From the NCBI GenBank assembly GCA_964642505.1, contig CAZXQY010000051.1, positions 1 to 18,680 of the forward strand: 18,680 nucleotides of DNA. Direction: 5' to 3'. Below, piece after piece: positions 1 to 9,200 of the stretch (its first letter is position 1; the number at the start of each line of letters is the position of its first letter). The notes under the pieces are model-generated. The model saw nothing but the letters and a program-made list of their open reading frames with translations. It ran no database searches and was not told the origin of the DNA. The translations under genes were made by a program, and so were the position numbers. This DNA comes from TMED69 sp964642505 (GTDB taxonomy: Bacteria > Pseudomonadota > Gammaproteobacteria > Ga0077536).

Positions 1-1
1 T

Positions 2-436
2 CGCAGCCTGTCTTATGAGTTTCTAGTTAGAGACGCTCTAAGGGCGATCCCTGATCGGCTAACCAGTGATTTTGAAACTCTTGTTGTTAGGATTGTAGAC
101 ACTGAAGAGTCGCGAGATTTTAATAACCGTTTCCGTGGTATAAACCGAGCCACTAATGTTCTTGCTTTTCCAAATGGAGGTTCTCTTTTCTCGCTTCCAG
201 GACATCTGGGAGATCTCTTAATTTGCGCGCCCTTAATTCTGTCTGAAGCGGAAGCCTCTGAAGTTACGCCAGCTAATCACTTAACCCACTTAGTGGCTCA
301 CGGGATTTTGCATTTACTGGGTTTCGATCATAATAACGAAATCAATGGCTCTATTATGGAGGATATGGAGATAGCTATTTTAAATCAGATTGGAATTCCC
401 AATCCGTATCGCGAACAAAAAAGATTCCGAAGTTGA
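2..436 (+). CDS. ybeY: YbeY endoribonuclease, 5' end cut by the window edge
   Basis: The frame beginning at base 2 is open for 144 codons and ends in TGA at 434-436; the start codon lies outside the window. YbeY is a zinc-dependent metal hydrolase that matures rRNA 3' ends and supports ribosome quality control in the cytoplasm. The family signature is clear: the zinc-binding motif HGILHLLGFDH at 299-331 (His-x3-His-x5-His), the upstream motif RGINRATNVLAFP and LGDLLICAP. The E. coli protein is about 155 residues, so only about ten residues should be missing. It is followed by corC and lnt, the conserved ybeZ-ybeY-ybeX-lnt order, so ybeZ (a PhoH-like ATPase) is expected just upstream. It is absent from the ORF predictions only because it lacks a start here. 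Identification is secure. Confidence 0.93.
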   Translation, partial: RSLSYEFLVRDALRAIPDRLTSDFETLVVRIVDTEESRDFNNRFRGINRATNVLAFPNGGSLFSLPGHLGDLLICAPLILSEAEASEVTPANHLTHLVAHGILHLLGFDHNNEINGSIMEDMEIAILNQIGIPNPYREQKRFRS

Positions 437-485
437 ACGGCGTTCCGCAATACTATTGGATCAACTTACTAAAAAGCTACATTCG

Positions 486-1337
486 ATGTTGAAGAAAACT
501 TTAAAGAGAATACTAGGGGGGCTGAATTTTCTTATGAAGCTCGTCAAGAAAAAAGAATCGAGGGATCGACTCGTAGCTTATTTGCACGATGCCGAGTACA
601 GGAATATCGTGGACGCTGATACAGTCAGGATGATGGAGGGAGCCCTATTGGTATCCGAAATGCAAGTGAGAGACATTATGGTTCCGAGATCGGAAGCGGT
701 TTTTATTGAAGCTGGTGGTAGCGCCCATGATTTCCTTAGTAAGGCAATCGATTCTGGTCATTCTAGATTTCCAGTATTCGATGATAGAAGAGAAAGTATA
801 ATTGGCATACTGCTTGCAAAGGATCTTCTTGGCAATCCGGCCTCAGAGGGAAAAGCAAATCTTAAAGACATGCTACGGCCTCCAGTCTTTGTACCCGAGA
901 GTAAGAGGTTAAATATCTTACTGAGAGAATTTAAAGCCAACCGCCAACATCTTGCGGTTGTAGTGGACGAATATGGAATTGTTTCCGGCTTAGTTTCTAT
1001 AGAGGATGTAATTGAGCAGATTGTTGGAGACATAGATGATGAGCATGATTATGAAAATGAGGAAAATATCAGGCGTCATGGTAAGGAACGCTATACTGTT
1101 AAGGCGACCACTCCGCTGGATGAACTTTCGGATTACTTCGGAGTATCTTTTCATTCGGAGGATTGTGAGACGATAGGTGGATTGGTGGGTAAAAATATGG
1201 GACATGTGCCAAAAAAAGGAGAGGAAATGTGCCAAAATGGTTTTTTGTTTAAGGTTTTAAGAGCAGATAAACGACGGGTCAGGCTCTTGCGAGTTACTTC
1301 TGACACTAGGAGAGGCACTGGAGAGGATGATAATTAG
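486..1337 (+). CDS. corC: CorC/YbeX family protein with paired CBS domains and CorC_HlyC domain
   Basis: This is a soluble CorC-type protein, historically linked to magnesium and cobalt efflux with CorA and, as ybeX, to ribosome metabolism. A tandem CBS pair follows a short basic N-terminus: the first begins at VRDIMVPRSE and includes SGHSRFPVFDD, the second contains LAVVVDEYGIVSGLVSIEDVIEQIVGDI. A C-terminal CorC_HlyC (transporter-associated) domain follows, with DCETIGGLVGKNMGHVPKKGE. There is no DUF21 membrane part, as expected for CorC. The start is uncertain: the frame stays open to a TTG at 390, inside ybeY, but neither start has a good Shine-Dalgarno sequence. I prefer ATG at 486, which gives 283 residues against about 292 in E. 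coli and leaves a 49-bp gap after ybeY. lnt follows after 23 bp in a likely operon. Confidence 0.9.
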   Translation: MLKKTLKRILGGLNFLMKLVKKKESRDRLVAYLHDAEYRNIVDADTVRMMEGALLVSEMQVRDIMVPRSEAVFIEAGGSAHDFLSKAIDSGHSRFPVFDDRRESIIGILLAKDLLGNPASEGKANLKDMLRPPVFVPESKRLNILLREFKANRQHLAVVVDEYGIVSGLVSIEDVIEQIVGDIDDEHDYENEENIRRHGKERYTVKATTPLDELSDYFGVSFHSEDCETIGGLVGKNMGHVPKKGEEMCQNGFLFKVLRADKRRVRLLRVTSDTRRGTGEDDN

Positions 1338-1360
1338 ATCGACAGAATTAAAATAAGGAA

Positions 1361-2854
1361 ATGTTGGGCAATTTTTGGCGTTACCTCTCTTGCCTAGTGG
1401 GCGGAGCACTGCTACCCCTCTCCTTTTCGCCCTATAATCTTCCGTTTGCGGTATTTATATCCATAGCGATTCTTTTAATTGCAGTTAGGAAAACTGATAG
1501 AAAAGTAGCCTTTTTCTCGGGTTGGGTTTATGGCATCGGTGTATTTGGAATGGGGGTATGGTGGATTCAAGTAAGTATCCATCAGTTTGGAATGCCTTAT
1601 TGGGTGTTTTCGGTAGGTCTGACGGTCGTCTTTATTTTCCTTATGGCGCTCTATTTTGCACTTTTTGCTTTTTTACTTAGTTTTTTCAATTATAAATCCA
1701 ACGCTTATTTTTTTGTCGCGCCCAGTTTATGGTTGGCGATAGAATTCATTCGGTCAAAATTTGCTAGTGGTTTCCCCTGGCTGTTGGTGGGTTACTCTCA
1801 AGTTGACAGCTTCCTTAAAGGGTGGGTCCCAGTTATTGGAGCTTTAGGCTGCTCAGGTCTGGTGGTGTTCATTGTCGGAATCTTTATTTGGCTATTACCA
1901 TTCTCACTTAGGAAATTTGTAGCAATAACTATTTTAACTTTGATGGTATTTGTATCAGGCTCTCTGCTGGAAGAAGTTGAGTGGACCGCAAATCGGGGTG
2001 CCGACCTTGAGGTTGTATTAGTACAGGGAGCAATTGAACAGGAGGTTAAGTGGGATTCGTCTCACCGAAAACAATCTATTCAGCGTTATCTGGCATTAAC
2101 TGAAGAGCATTGGGGGGCGGATGTTATCGTTTGGCCCGAAACAGCTTTGACCACGCTGCCAGAGCAAATGCCAGAGCTAATGGGCTTTCTTCAAAATTTG
2201 GCTGAAAAAAGTAGTAGTGATTTTTTGGTAGGTATTCCTACTAGAAATTCGGAAAACGGTGAGTATTACAATAGTTTATTAAAGCTAGGAGAAAACCCTG
2301 ATCAATATTCAAAAAGAAAACTGGTGCCCTACGGGGAATATTTTCCAGGTAAAGAATTATTTGGATGGTTCGACCAGTTTCTCTTGATTCCTATGTCTGA
2401 CTTGTCCCCTGGAGGGTCTTTAAAAGATTCTATCGTTGTTCAAGGAATAGAAGCCGGAATTCTAATTTGTTATGAAATTGCCTTCAAGAAAACAGCATTT
2501 TCTTCTCTTCCAGCTGCAGGTTTTATAGTGAACATAAGTAATGACGCGTGGTTTGGCGACACTAGCGCCCCTTTTCAGCATCTTCAAATAGCTAGAATTC
2601 GGGCTTTAGAATCGGGTCGATCAATTGTTAGAGCAACTAATAATGGGATAACGGCGATTATAAATCACCGAGGTCTCGTGTTGGAAAGAGGTCCTCAGTT
2701 TATTCCTGCCGTGATAAAGCACAAGGTCCCTATTAGGTCTGGCTCTACACCATATGTTTTATACGGGGACTTACCAGCTTTTGCAATATCCTCATTAATT
2801 ATTTTCATTTTTCTTTTTTGTCGGCTTAGGCAATTGATTAATTTTAATAACTAA
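1361..2854 (+). CDS. lnt: apolipoprotein N-acyltransferase
   Basis: Lnt adds the third acyl chain to the N-terminal cysteine of lipoproteins at the periplasmic face of the inner membrane, the last step of lipoprotein maturation. The 497-residue product matches the usual length of about 510. Residues 1-200 hold several hydrophobic helices, residues about 215-450 the nitrilase-like domain, and a last helix sits at about 474-488. The catalytic triad is visible: Glu260 in WPETAL, Lys318 in YSKRKLVPYGE and Cys370 in LICYE. NISNDAWFGD and RATNNG are further family motifs. The start is ATG with a very closely placed AAGGA. The 3' end overlaps the convergent DUF368 gene by 60 bp, so the shared bases encode the end of the last Lnt helix. 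Its likely clients here include the lipoprotein PilP. Confidence 0.96.
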   Translation: MLGNFWRYLSCLVGGALLPLSFSPYNLPFAVFISIAILLIAVRKTDRKVAFFSGWVYGIGVFGMGVWWIQVSIHQFGMPYWVFSVGLTVVFIFLMALYFALFAFLLSFFNYKSNAYFFVAPSLWLAIEFIRSKFASGFPWLLVGYSQVDSFLKGWVPVIGALGCSGLVVFIVGIFIWLLPFSLRKFVAITILTLMVFVSGSLLEEVEWTANRGADLEVVLVQGAIEQEVKWDSSHRKQSIQRYLALTEEHWGADVIVWPETALTTLPEQMPELMGFLQNLAEKSSSDFLVGIPTRNSENGEYYNSLLKLGENPDQYSKRKLVPYGEYFPGKELFGWFDQFLLIPMSDLSPGGSLKDSIVVQGIEAGILICYEIAFKKTAFSSLPAAGFIVNISNDAWFGDTSAPFQHLQIARIRALESGRSIVRATNNGITAIINHRGLVLERGPQFIPAVIKHKVPIRSGSTPYVLYGDLPAFAISSLIIFIFLFCRLRQLINFNN

Positions 2855-3721
2855 CAGGAAAGCAGTCGTCATCAAAATAATTACGCAAAAAAGATTAGAA
2901 TCAATGTCGGGCGTTATTGGGTAAGATTGTATAAGAAAGGTTTTCTCTCCAACTGTTTCGTATTTTCTGTCTTGGAAAGGCCATATTATCCATAGAGACG
3001 CGACGAGAAAGCCGCTTATTATTGCCATACTCACGTCCTCATATTTTTGGAGCATGGTGGCTACTAATCTAACGAAGAAAGTCAGGGCGAAAGCAACGCC
3101 CAGAGCGAATGGGCCTAATGCTAGGAGGTCAAATCTATGAATCGCATCCAGTACAAAAGAGTATTTTCCTAGGATTAATAGTACGAATGCACCTGATATC
3201 CCAGGCATTATCATCGCACTACCAGCAAGTATCCCCGAAACGAATAAAAACCACGCATCTTCAGGAGTAGAGGAGGGTGTGGAGGTTGTTACGATAGCGC
3301 CCGACAGAAAACCTGCAATAAATGCACCTACAATCCGGGGTTCAATGTTTTTTATCTGCTTAAAGAGGACAAAAGTGCTTCCGAGCACTAGCCCAAAAAA
3401 AACTCCAAAAATTAAACTTGCATGTGAGCTAATTAGATCAGATAAAATTACTATTTGAGTGAAAAAAAATAGCGCTAATATTATTCCGAAAACAAGAGGA
3501 ATCAAAAAGTGAAAATGAGGGATAGTTATTGCGAGCTTCCATTGTAGAGTAAGTAAGGAGAGAAGCCATCTCCAACTGAAGGATTTTATTGCGCCAATTA
3601 AGTCTCGGTAGATGCCCAGTACTAACGCCATTGTTCCTCCAGAAACTCCGGGTACTATATCAGATGTGCCGATAAGGAAACCCTTTAGCGTCAGTTCCGC
3701 GACCGACCGGATCTTATTCAC
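2795..3721 (-). CDS. DUF368 membrane protein, probable undecaprenyl-phosphate translocase (PopT-like)
   Basis: This is a 308-residue polytopic membrane protein. It shows the DUF368 signature twice: residues 14-38, containing SDIVPGVSGGT, and residues 163-187, containing MIMPGISGAF. This internal repeat suggests two related halves packed in opposite orientation. Family knowledge: DUF368 proteins (PopT) have been reported to return the carrier lipid undecaprenyl phosphate across the inner membrane for cell-wall synthesis; that function is transferred by family, not shown here. The start is GTG at 3719-3721 and overlaps the last eight bases of hemE (GTGAATAA), which implies translational coupling. 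The C-terminus ends in a Lys/Asn-rich tail (KPTKKKNENN) encoded on the strand opposite the end of lnt. Other starts are possible, but the signature near residue 14 leaves little room. Confidence 0.88.
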   Translation of the reverse strand: MNKIRSVAELTLKGFLIGTSDIVPGVSGGTMALVLGIYRDLIGAIKSFSWRWLLSLLTLQWKLAITIPHFHFLIPLVFGIILALFFFTQIVILSDLISSHASLIFGVFFGLVLGSTFVLFKQIKNIEPRIVGAFIAGFLSGAIVTTSTPSSTPEDAWFLFVSGILAGSAMIMPGISGAFVLLILGKYSFVLDAIHRFDLLALGPFALGVAFALTFFVRLVATMLQKYEDVSMAIISGFLVASLWIIWPFQDRKYETVGEKTFLIQSYPITPDIDSNLFCVIILMTTAFLLVIKINQLPKPTKKKNENN

Positions 3722-4757
3722 TTCTGAGCCGTCTACTATGTGAGTGAACGGTCTCTATTAAAACTTCTACATGGTCCGGATTAACATCAGGGGTTATCCC
3801 ATGTCCTAAGTTAAATATGTGGCCTTTTTTGTTACTCATTTTATCAAGAAGGTTTTTTGCTTCTGCCTTTATAGTCTTGGGGTTAGTGCACATAACTGCC
3901 GGATCTAAATTTCCTTGAACGGCGATATTATTTCCTACAATTGATTTCGCGACACTTATGTCCACCGACCAGTCTAGGCCCAAACATGCGATCTCTAGCC
4001 GAGATAGCGATTCTAGCCAGTTGCCGCCTCCTTTGGCGAAAACGATAATAGGAATGTTCTTTGGTTTTAAATTCCTACAAATTTCTTTCAAATACTTTAA
4101 GGAAAAATTCATAAAGCAAGGAGTTGACAAAATTCCCGCCCAACTATCAAATATCATTATGGCGTCCACTCCGGCGTCTATCTGCGCTTCGAGATAAAGA
4201 GAAACCGAAGTTGTCAATTTTTCGAGTAAATATTCCATTTCTTGGGGGTTCGCATGTAGTCTTGCCCGAACGTTACTAAAATCCCTACTAGATCCTCCTT
4301 CGACCATGTAACAAGCTAGAGTCCAAGGACTTCCACTGAACCCGATAAGTGGTCTATCGTTTTTCAGTTCTCTTTTCAGTAGTCTAATTGTGTCCATCAC
4401 ATATCGGAGTTCTGTTTCTGGATCAGGGATGGAAAGATTTTCAAAGTCATTAAAACTAGACAAGGGTTTTGAAAATTTAGGACCGGATCCCTCCAGGAAA
4501 TCTAAGCCGAGACCCATAGCATCTGGAATAGTTAGAATATCTGAAAAAAGGATCGCGGCGTCGAGAGCAAATCGCCTGATTGGCATTAGTGTAACCTCAC
4601 AAGCTAGTTCAGGGGTTTGGCACAGCTTGAGAAAGCTCCCAGCTTTGGATCGCGCTTTTTGATATTCAGGAAGGTACCTGCCGGCTTGGCGCATAATCCA
4701 GATCGGTGTGCAATCGACTTCTTCACATCTTAGTGCTTTTAGAAACCGATCCTTCAT
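3714..4757 (-). CDS. hemE: uroporphyrinogen III decarboxylase
   Basis: HemE removes four carboxyl groups from uroporphyrinogen III to give coproporphyrinogen III in the cytoplasm, the branch step towards haem. At 347 residues the length is normal (about 354). Signature motifs are present: PIWIMRQAGRYLPEY at residues 18-32 with substrate-binding Arg23 and Arg27, catalytic Asp73 in LFSDIL, IGFSGSPWTLACY ending in Tyr150, and NLGHGI with His319. The start is ATG; no clear Shine-Dalgarno precedes it, and only 21 bp separate it from gltD, so it probably rides on the gltBD transcript. The 3' end overlaps the DUF368 start by 8 bp. The gltBD-hemE order is also seen in Pseudomonas. No key residue is missing. 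Confidence 0.97.
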   Translation of the reverse strand: MKDRFLKALRCEEVDCTPIWIMRQAGRYLPEYQKARSKAGSFLKLCQTPELACEVTLMPIRRFALDAAILFSDILTIPDAMGLGLDFLEGSGPKFSKPLSSFNDFENLSIPDPETELRYVMDTIRLLKRELKNDRPLIGFSGSPWTLACYMVEGGSSRDFSNVRARLHANPQEMEYLLEKLTTSVSLYLEAQIDAGVDAIMIFDSWAGILSTPCFMNFSLKYLKEICRNLKPKNIPIIVFAKGGGNWLESLSRLEIACLGLDWSVDISVAKSIVGNNIAVQGNLDPAVMCTNPKTIKAEAKNLLDKMSNKKGHIFNLGHGITPDVNPDHVEVLIETVHSHSRRLRSE

Positions 4758-4778
4758 TTGTTCATAGGGAGAGTTGTA

Positions 4779-6227
4779 TTAATTTTCAAGAGGCGATGGC
4801 AAATTACCTTTGCCTTTTAGGAATCTGTCTATAGAGCTAGCCGCAGACCGTCCTTCGGCTATAGCCCAAACAATTAAAGATTGTCCTCTTCGAATATCTC
4901 CTGCAGCAAAGACGCCTTTTACAGAAGTCATCCAATTCTTTTTAGTTTTCACATTATTCATCGGTGTTAGCTCAAGCCCTAACTCGTTAATTGGTCCTGG
5001 TTTTTCAGCACCAGAGAAACCCAGCGCGAGAAGTGCCAGTTGACAAGGCAATTTTCTAAGCGATCCTTCTATTTCTTGGAACCGAATCTCACCATCTTTC
5101 TTATTAATTTTAACGTCTACTACCTCGAGTGCGGAGAGTTGATTGTTTTCATCTGTTATAAAAGATTTAGTCGATACAGAATATTTCCTGACTCCACCTT
5201 CTTCATGGGCGGAGGCTACTCTATAAATATTAGGCCACTCTGGCCAGGGATTGGTCTCTTTTCTTTCTTTGGGTGGTTTTGCTAAAATTTCGAGGTTAGT
5301 GACTGATCTGGCCCCTTGCCTATGAGCAGTGCCTAGGCAGTCGGAGCCCGTGTCTCCACCTCCTATGATAATAACGTCTTTATCATAAGCGCTCAAAAAA
5401 CCTTCTGGTTTATCATCGCCTTCACAAAGTCTATTTTGCTGCGATAGATAATCCATCGCTAAATAAACTCCTTTAGAATTTCTCCCAGGCACATGCAGGT
5501 CTCTAGAAACTGTAGAACCACCAGAAAGCAAAACGGCGTCGTTGTTATGTTGAATATCGGCTATAGAAACGTCAATTCCGACGTTCATATTTGTTAAAAA
5601 AACAACTCCTTCATCTGTTAGCTGGCTTAATCTTCGATCTAAAATCTTTTTCTCCATCTTGAATTCCGGTATGCCGTATCTCAGTAATCCTCCAGGCCGA
5701 TCCTCTCGCTCGTAAACCGTTACCTGGTGTCCCGCCCGCCGCAGTTGCTGTGCGCCAGCTAAACCGGCGGGTCCGGAGCCGATGATGGCAACTTTATCAC
5801 CGCTCTCCAATTCTGGAGGTTGGGGTTTTATCCAACCTTGTTCAAAGCCCCGGTCTATTATTTCGAGTTCTATGGATTTTATCGATACAGCGGAGTCATT
5901 TATACCAAGAACGCAAGATCCTTCGCAAGGAGCAGGGCAAAGCGTACCGGTAAACTCTGGAAAATTATTTGTAGCGTGTAATCGATCTAAAGCTAGTTCC
6001 CACTGATCTTCTCTAACCAAATCATTCCATTCAGGAATCAAATTACCTAGAGGGCACCCTTGGTGGCAAAAAGGTATCCCGCAGTCCATACATCGGGATG
6101 CTTGCTGGTTAATTACTTTCCCTTCAAAGCGAGACATCACTTGTCTCCAATCGCCTAGTCTCTCTTCTACAGGTCGGTAGGGGTGTTTTTTGCGGGTGTG
6201 TCTTAAAAAGCCAGTGGGGTCAGCCAT
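4779..6227 (-). CDS. gltD: glutamate synthase (NADPH) small subunit
   Basis: GltD takes electrons from NADPH through FAD and passes them via iron-sulfur clusters to GltB for glutamate formation from glutamine and 2-oxoglutarate. The 482-residue product has the expected order of parts. Two N-terminal cysteine clusters are present (Cys46, 49, 54, 58 in CMDCGIPFCHQGC and Cys97, 101, 105 in CPAPCEGSC). The FAD dinucleotide fold follows at GSGPAG (about 150-155), then the NADPH fold at GGGDTG (289-294), with a C-terminal FAD motif AAGDIRRGQSLIVWAIAEGR. The ATG overlaps the end of gltB by 8 bp (ATGGCTGA) and has a strong GGAGG six bases upstream inside gltB, so the two subunits are probably made in balance by coupled translation. 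Confidence 0.97.
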   Translation of the reverse strand: MADPTGFLRHTRKKHPYRPVEERLGDWRQVMSRFEGKVINQQASRCMDCGIPFCHQGCPLGNLIPEWNDLVREDQWELALDRLHATNNFPEFTGTLCPAPCEGSCVLGINDSAVSIKSIELEIIDRGFEQGWIKPQPPELESGDKVAIIGSGPAGLAGAQQLRRAGHQVTVYEREDRPGGLLRYGIPEFKMEKKILDRRLSQLTDEGVVFLTNMNVGIDVSIADIQHNNDAVLLSGGSTVSRDLHVPGRNSKGVYLAMDYLSQQNRLCEGDDKPEGFLSAYDKDVIIIGGGDTGSDCLGTAHRQGARSVTNLEILAKPPKERKETNPWPEWPNIYRVASAHEEGGVRKYSVSTKSFITDENNQLSALEVVDVKINKKDGEIRFQEIEGSLRKLPCQLALLALGFSGAEKPGPINELGLELTPMNNVKTKKNWMTSVKGVFAAGDIRRGQSLIVWAIAEGRSAASSIDRFLKGKGNLPSPLEN

Positions 6228-9200
6228 GCGCCGCCTCCATCACTGCATCATCTTCTGACGATCCTTCTGCTCGAGCCTTTTTTATGGCTTCCAGAACCCT
6301 CTTATAGTCTTTGGGCATCACGACAGTGAAATGAAGTCTAGTTTTGTTCCAGTCACCTAGTATATTTTCAGCTACTTCGCTGCTAGTGGCATCGAGATGC
6401 TTAGCGATTAAACCCTTTATTTCTTTTTCTTCTTCTAGATTTTCGAAACGTTGTAGATAGACCATTTCTTGATTACAAAGTTCTGGAAAATCTCCTTCGG
6501 GATTGTAAACATACGCTACTCCACCCGACATGCCGGCTGCGAAATTTCTTCCAGTCTTCCCCAAAACAATAATTCTACCGCCAGTCATGTATTCACACCC
6601 ATGGTCTCCAACTCCTTCTACTACTCCGTCAGCACCACTATTTCTTACCGCAAATCTTTCGCCGGCCATACCTCGAAAGTAGGCTTCGCCTGAGGTAGCT
6701 CCGTACAGTACAACGTTGCCAACTATAATATTTCTCTCTGGAACGAAGCTCGAATTGTGTGGAGGATAGACAGTTATTTTTCCTCCAGACAAACCTTTCC
6801 CTACGTAATCGTTCGCATCTCCCTCTATACTTAAACTAATTCCCGGAGGTAAGAATGCGCCAAAGCTTTGTCCTGCCGATCCTTTGAATTTCAATTGAAT
6901 AGTATCTTCATCCAACCCTTCTCCCCCATAACGTTTGGTAACTTCGGATCCCAATATAGTTCCAACGGTTCGGTGGATATTCTTTATTCCCATTTCGGCT
7001 GATATTTTAACTTTTTTTTCTATTGCGTCAGAACATAGAGGTAGGAGTTTGGTTCTATCAAGAGATTTATCTAGAGAATGGTCTTGATCTTTTGTTTTGA
7101 AACGATCGCTATTATCATGTGTCTTAGGAAAACTTAGGATTGGGGTGAGGTCTAGTCCCTTAGCCTTCCAGTGGTCTAGTGCTGGCGAGTAATCGAGCAA
7201 GTGAGCCTGGCCGATTAGTCCGTCGATATTGCTGACTCCCATTTGAGACATGAGTTGCCGCATTTCTTCAGCTACGAATTTAAAGAAGTTTTCAACGAAC
7301 TCAGGTTTTCCTGCGAATTTTTCCCTGAGCACTGGATCCTGGGTTGCTACCCCTACGGGACAAGTATTTAAATGACAGACCCGCATCATAATACAACCCA
7401 TGACCACTAAGGGTGCAGTAGAAAAACCGAATTCCTCTGCTCCTAGAAGTGCCGCGACGATGCAGTCGCGTCCCGTTTTTAATTGGCCGTCCACTTGAAC
7501 GGTGATCCGATCTCTCAGTTTATTTTTAAGTAAAACTTGCTGTGTTTCCGCTAAACCTAATTCCCAAGGAACCCCAGCGTGTTTGAGGGAAGTAACAGGT
7601 GACGCGCCGGTTCCACCATCGTATCCTGAAATCAGCACAACATCTGAATGAGCTTTCGCTACCCCAGCGGCAACTGTTCCAACCCCAACTTCTGAAACCA
7701 GCTTGACGTGAATTCTGGCTTCTGGATTAGCATTTTTTAAATCGTGAATTAGCTGGGCCAGATCTTCTATCGAATATATATCGTGGTGAGGCGGTGGAGA
7801 TATTAGACCTACCCCTGGAGTTGAGTACCTAACCTTTGCGACCCACGGATAGACTTTGTGACCAGGGAGTTGCCCTCCTTCTCCAGGCTTCGCACCTTGA
7901 GCCATTTTTATTTGAATGTCATCTGCATTTGTTAAATATTCGCTTGTTACTCCAAATCTTCCCGAGGCGACTTGCTTGATGGCGCTTCGCCTGAGGTCTC
8001 CGTTTTCGTCAGCTTTGTATCTTTTTGGATCTTCCCCTCCCTCTCCGGTATTGGATCGACCGCCTATCCGATTAAGGGCAATCGCTAATGTTTCGTGAGC
8101 CTCTCCGCTGATCGAACCGTAAGACATGGCACCTGTGTGAAAGCGTTTCATGATTGATTCGATCGATTCGACTTCCTCTAATTTTATCGGTTTGTTAGAT
8201 TTTGTTATCTCAAATAAACCTCGAAGGGTTGCCCTGTTTTTTGATTGATTGTCTACTAATTGGGTATATTCTTTGAAAACTTTAAATTGGCCACTTCGGG
8301 TAGAGTGCTGAAGTTTGTACACTGTCTCAGGATTAAATAGATGGTATTCTCCGTCTCGTCGCCATTGATACTCTCCGCCGGATTCAAGTTGCTTTTTTCC
8401 GGTGTTGGAATCGAAAGCTCCATTAAATCTAGTCCTAATTTCAGATTCTACTGTTTCCAACCCTATTCCCTCGAGTCTAGTCGGAGTGTCGGTAAAGTAT
8501 CTTTCAACAAATTCGGTGTTTAAGCCGATGGCTTCAAAAATTTGGGCGCCCCTGTAGGATTGGATGCTAGAAATGCCCATTTTGGACATTATTTTTATTA
8601 GCCCTTTGTTTACCGCTTTTATATAGTTTTTTGTGCACTGTTCGTTCTCTGAGATCTCTTTCAAGCTCGCTAAAGCCAGGTACGGATTAATTGCATCTGC
8701 TCCATAACCGCTTAAAACCGCAAAATGATGAATTTCTCTCGGTTCTCCCGACTCTACTATTATCGCCGTCCTTGCTCTGTTTCCATTTCTGACTAAGTGA
8801 TGGTGTAGGGCAGCGGTAAAGAGCGCACTTGGAATCGGTGCTTGGCTTTCGCTAACTAGTCGATCAGACAGGATCAGAAAGTTATAGCCTTCTGCAATCG
8901 CTTTATCTCCTTGCAGGCACATGTTATCTATAGCTACTTTTAATCCTCGGGCTCCTTCTTGAACTGTATACACCGCAGGAATGGTTTTGCTTCTAAAATT
9001 CTGATACCTGATATGTTTAATTTTCTCGCAATCATCGTCTTCGATAATTAGGGAGGGCAATCTTAACCGTTGGCAATTTCTATCAGAAGGTTTTAACAGG
9101 TTTCCCTCGGGGCCTATCAGGCTGGAAGTCTGAGTAACCAATTCTTCACGAATTCCATCTAAAGGTGGATTTGTTACTTGAGCAAACAATTGTTTGAAGT

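Noticed and set aside
390..485. N-terminal extension of corC from TTG at 390
   Set aside because: It would overlap ybeY by 47 bp, lacks a ribosome site and adds a charged stretch not typical of CorC; kept only as an alternative start.
758..1235. Minus-strand frames opposite corC
   Set aside because: They are shadows of the conserved CBS domains on the other strand with no independent signature.
2780..2880. Bidirectional terminator between lnt and the DUF368 gene
   Set aside because: The stretch is T-rich but I found no stable inverted repeat in front of the T runs.
4390..4662. 90-codon plus-strand frame opposite hemE
   Set aside because: It is antisense to well conserved decarboxylase sequence and has no motif of its own.
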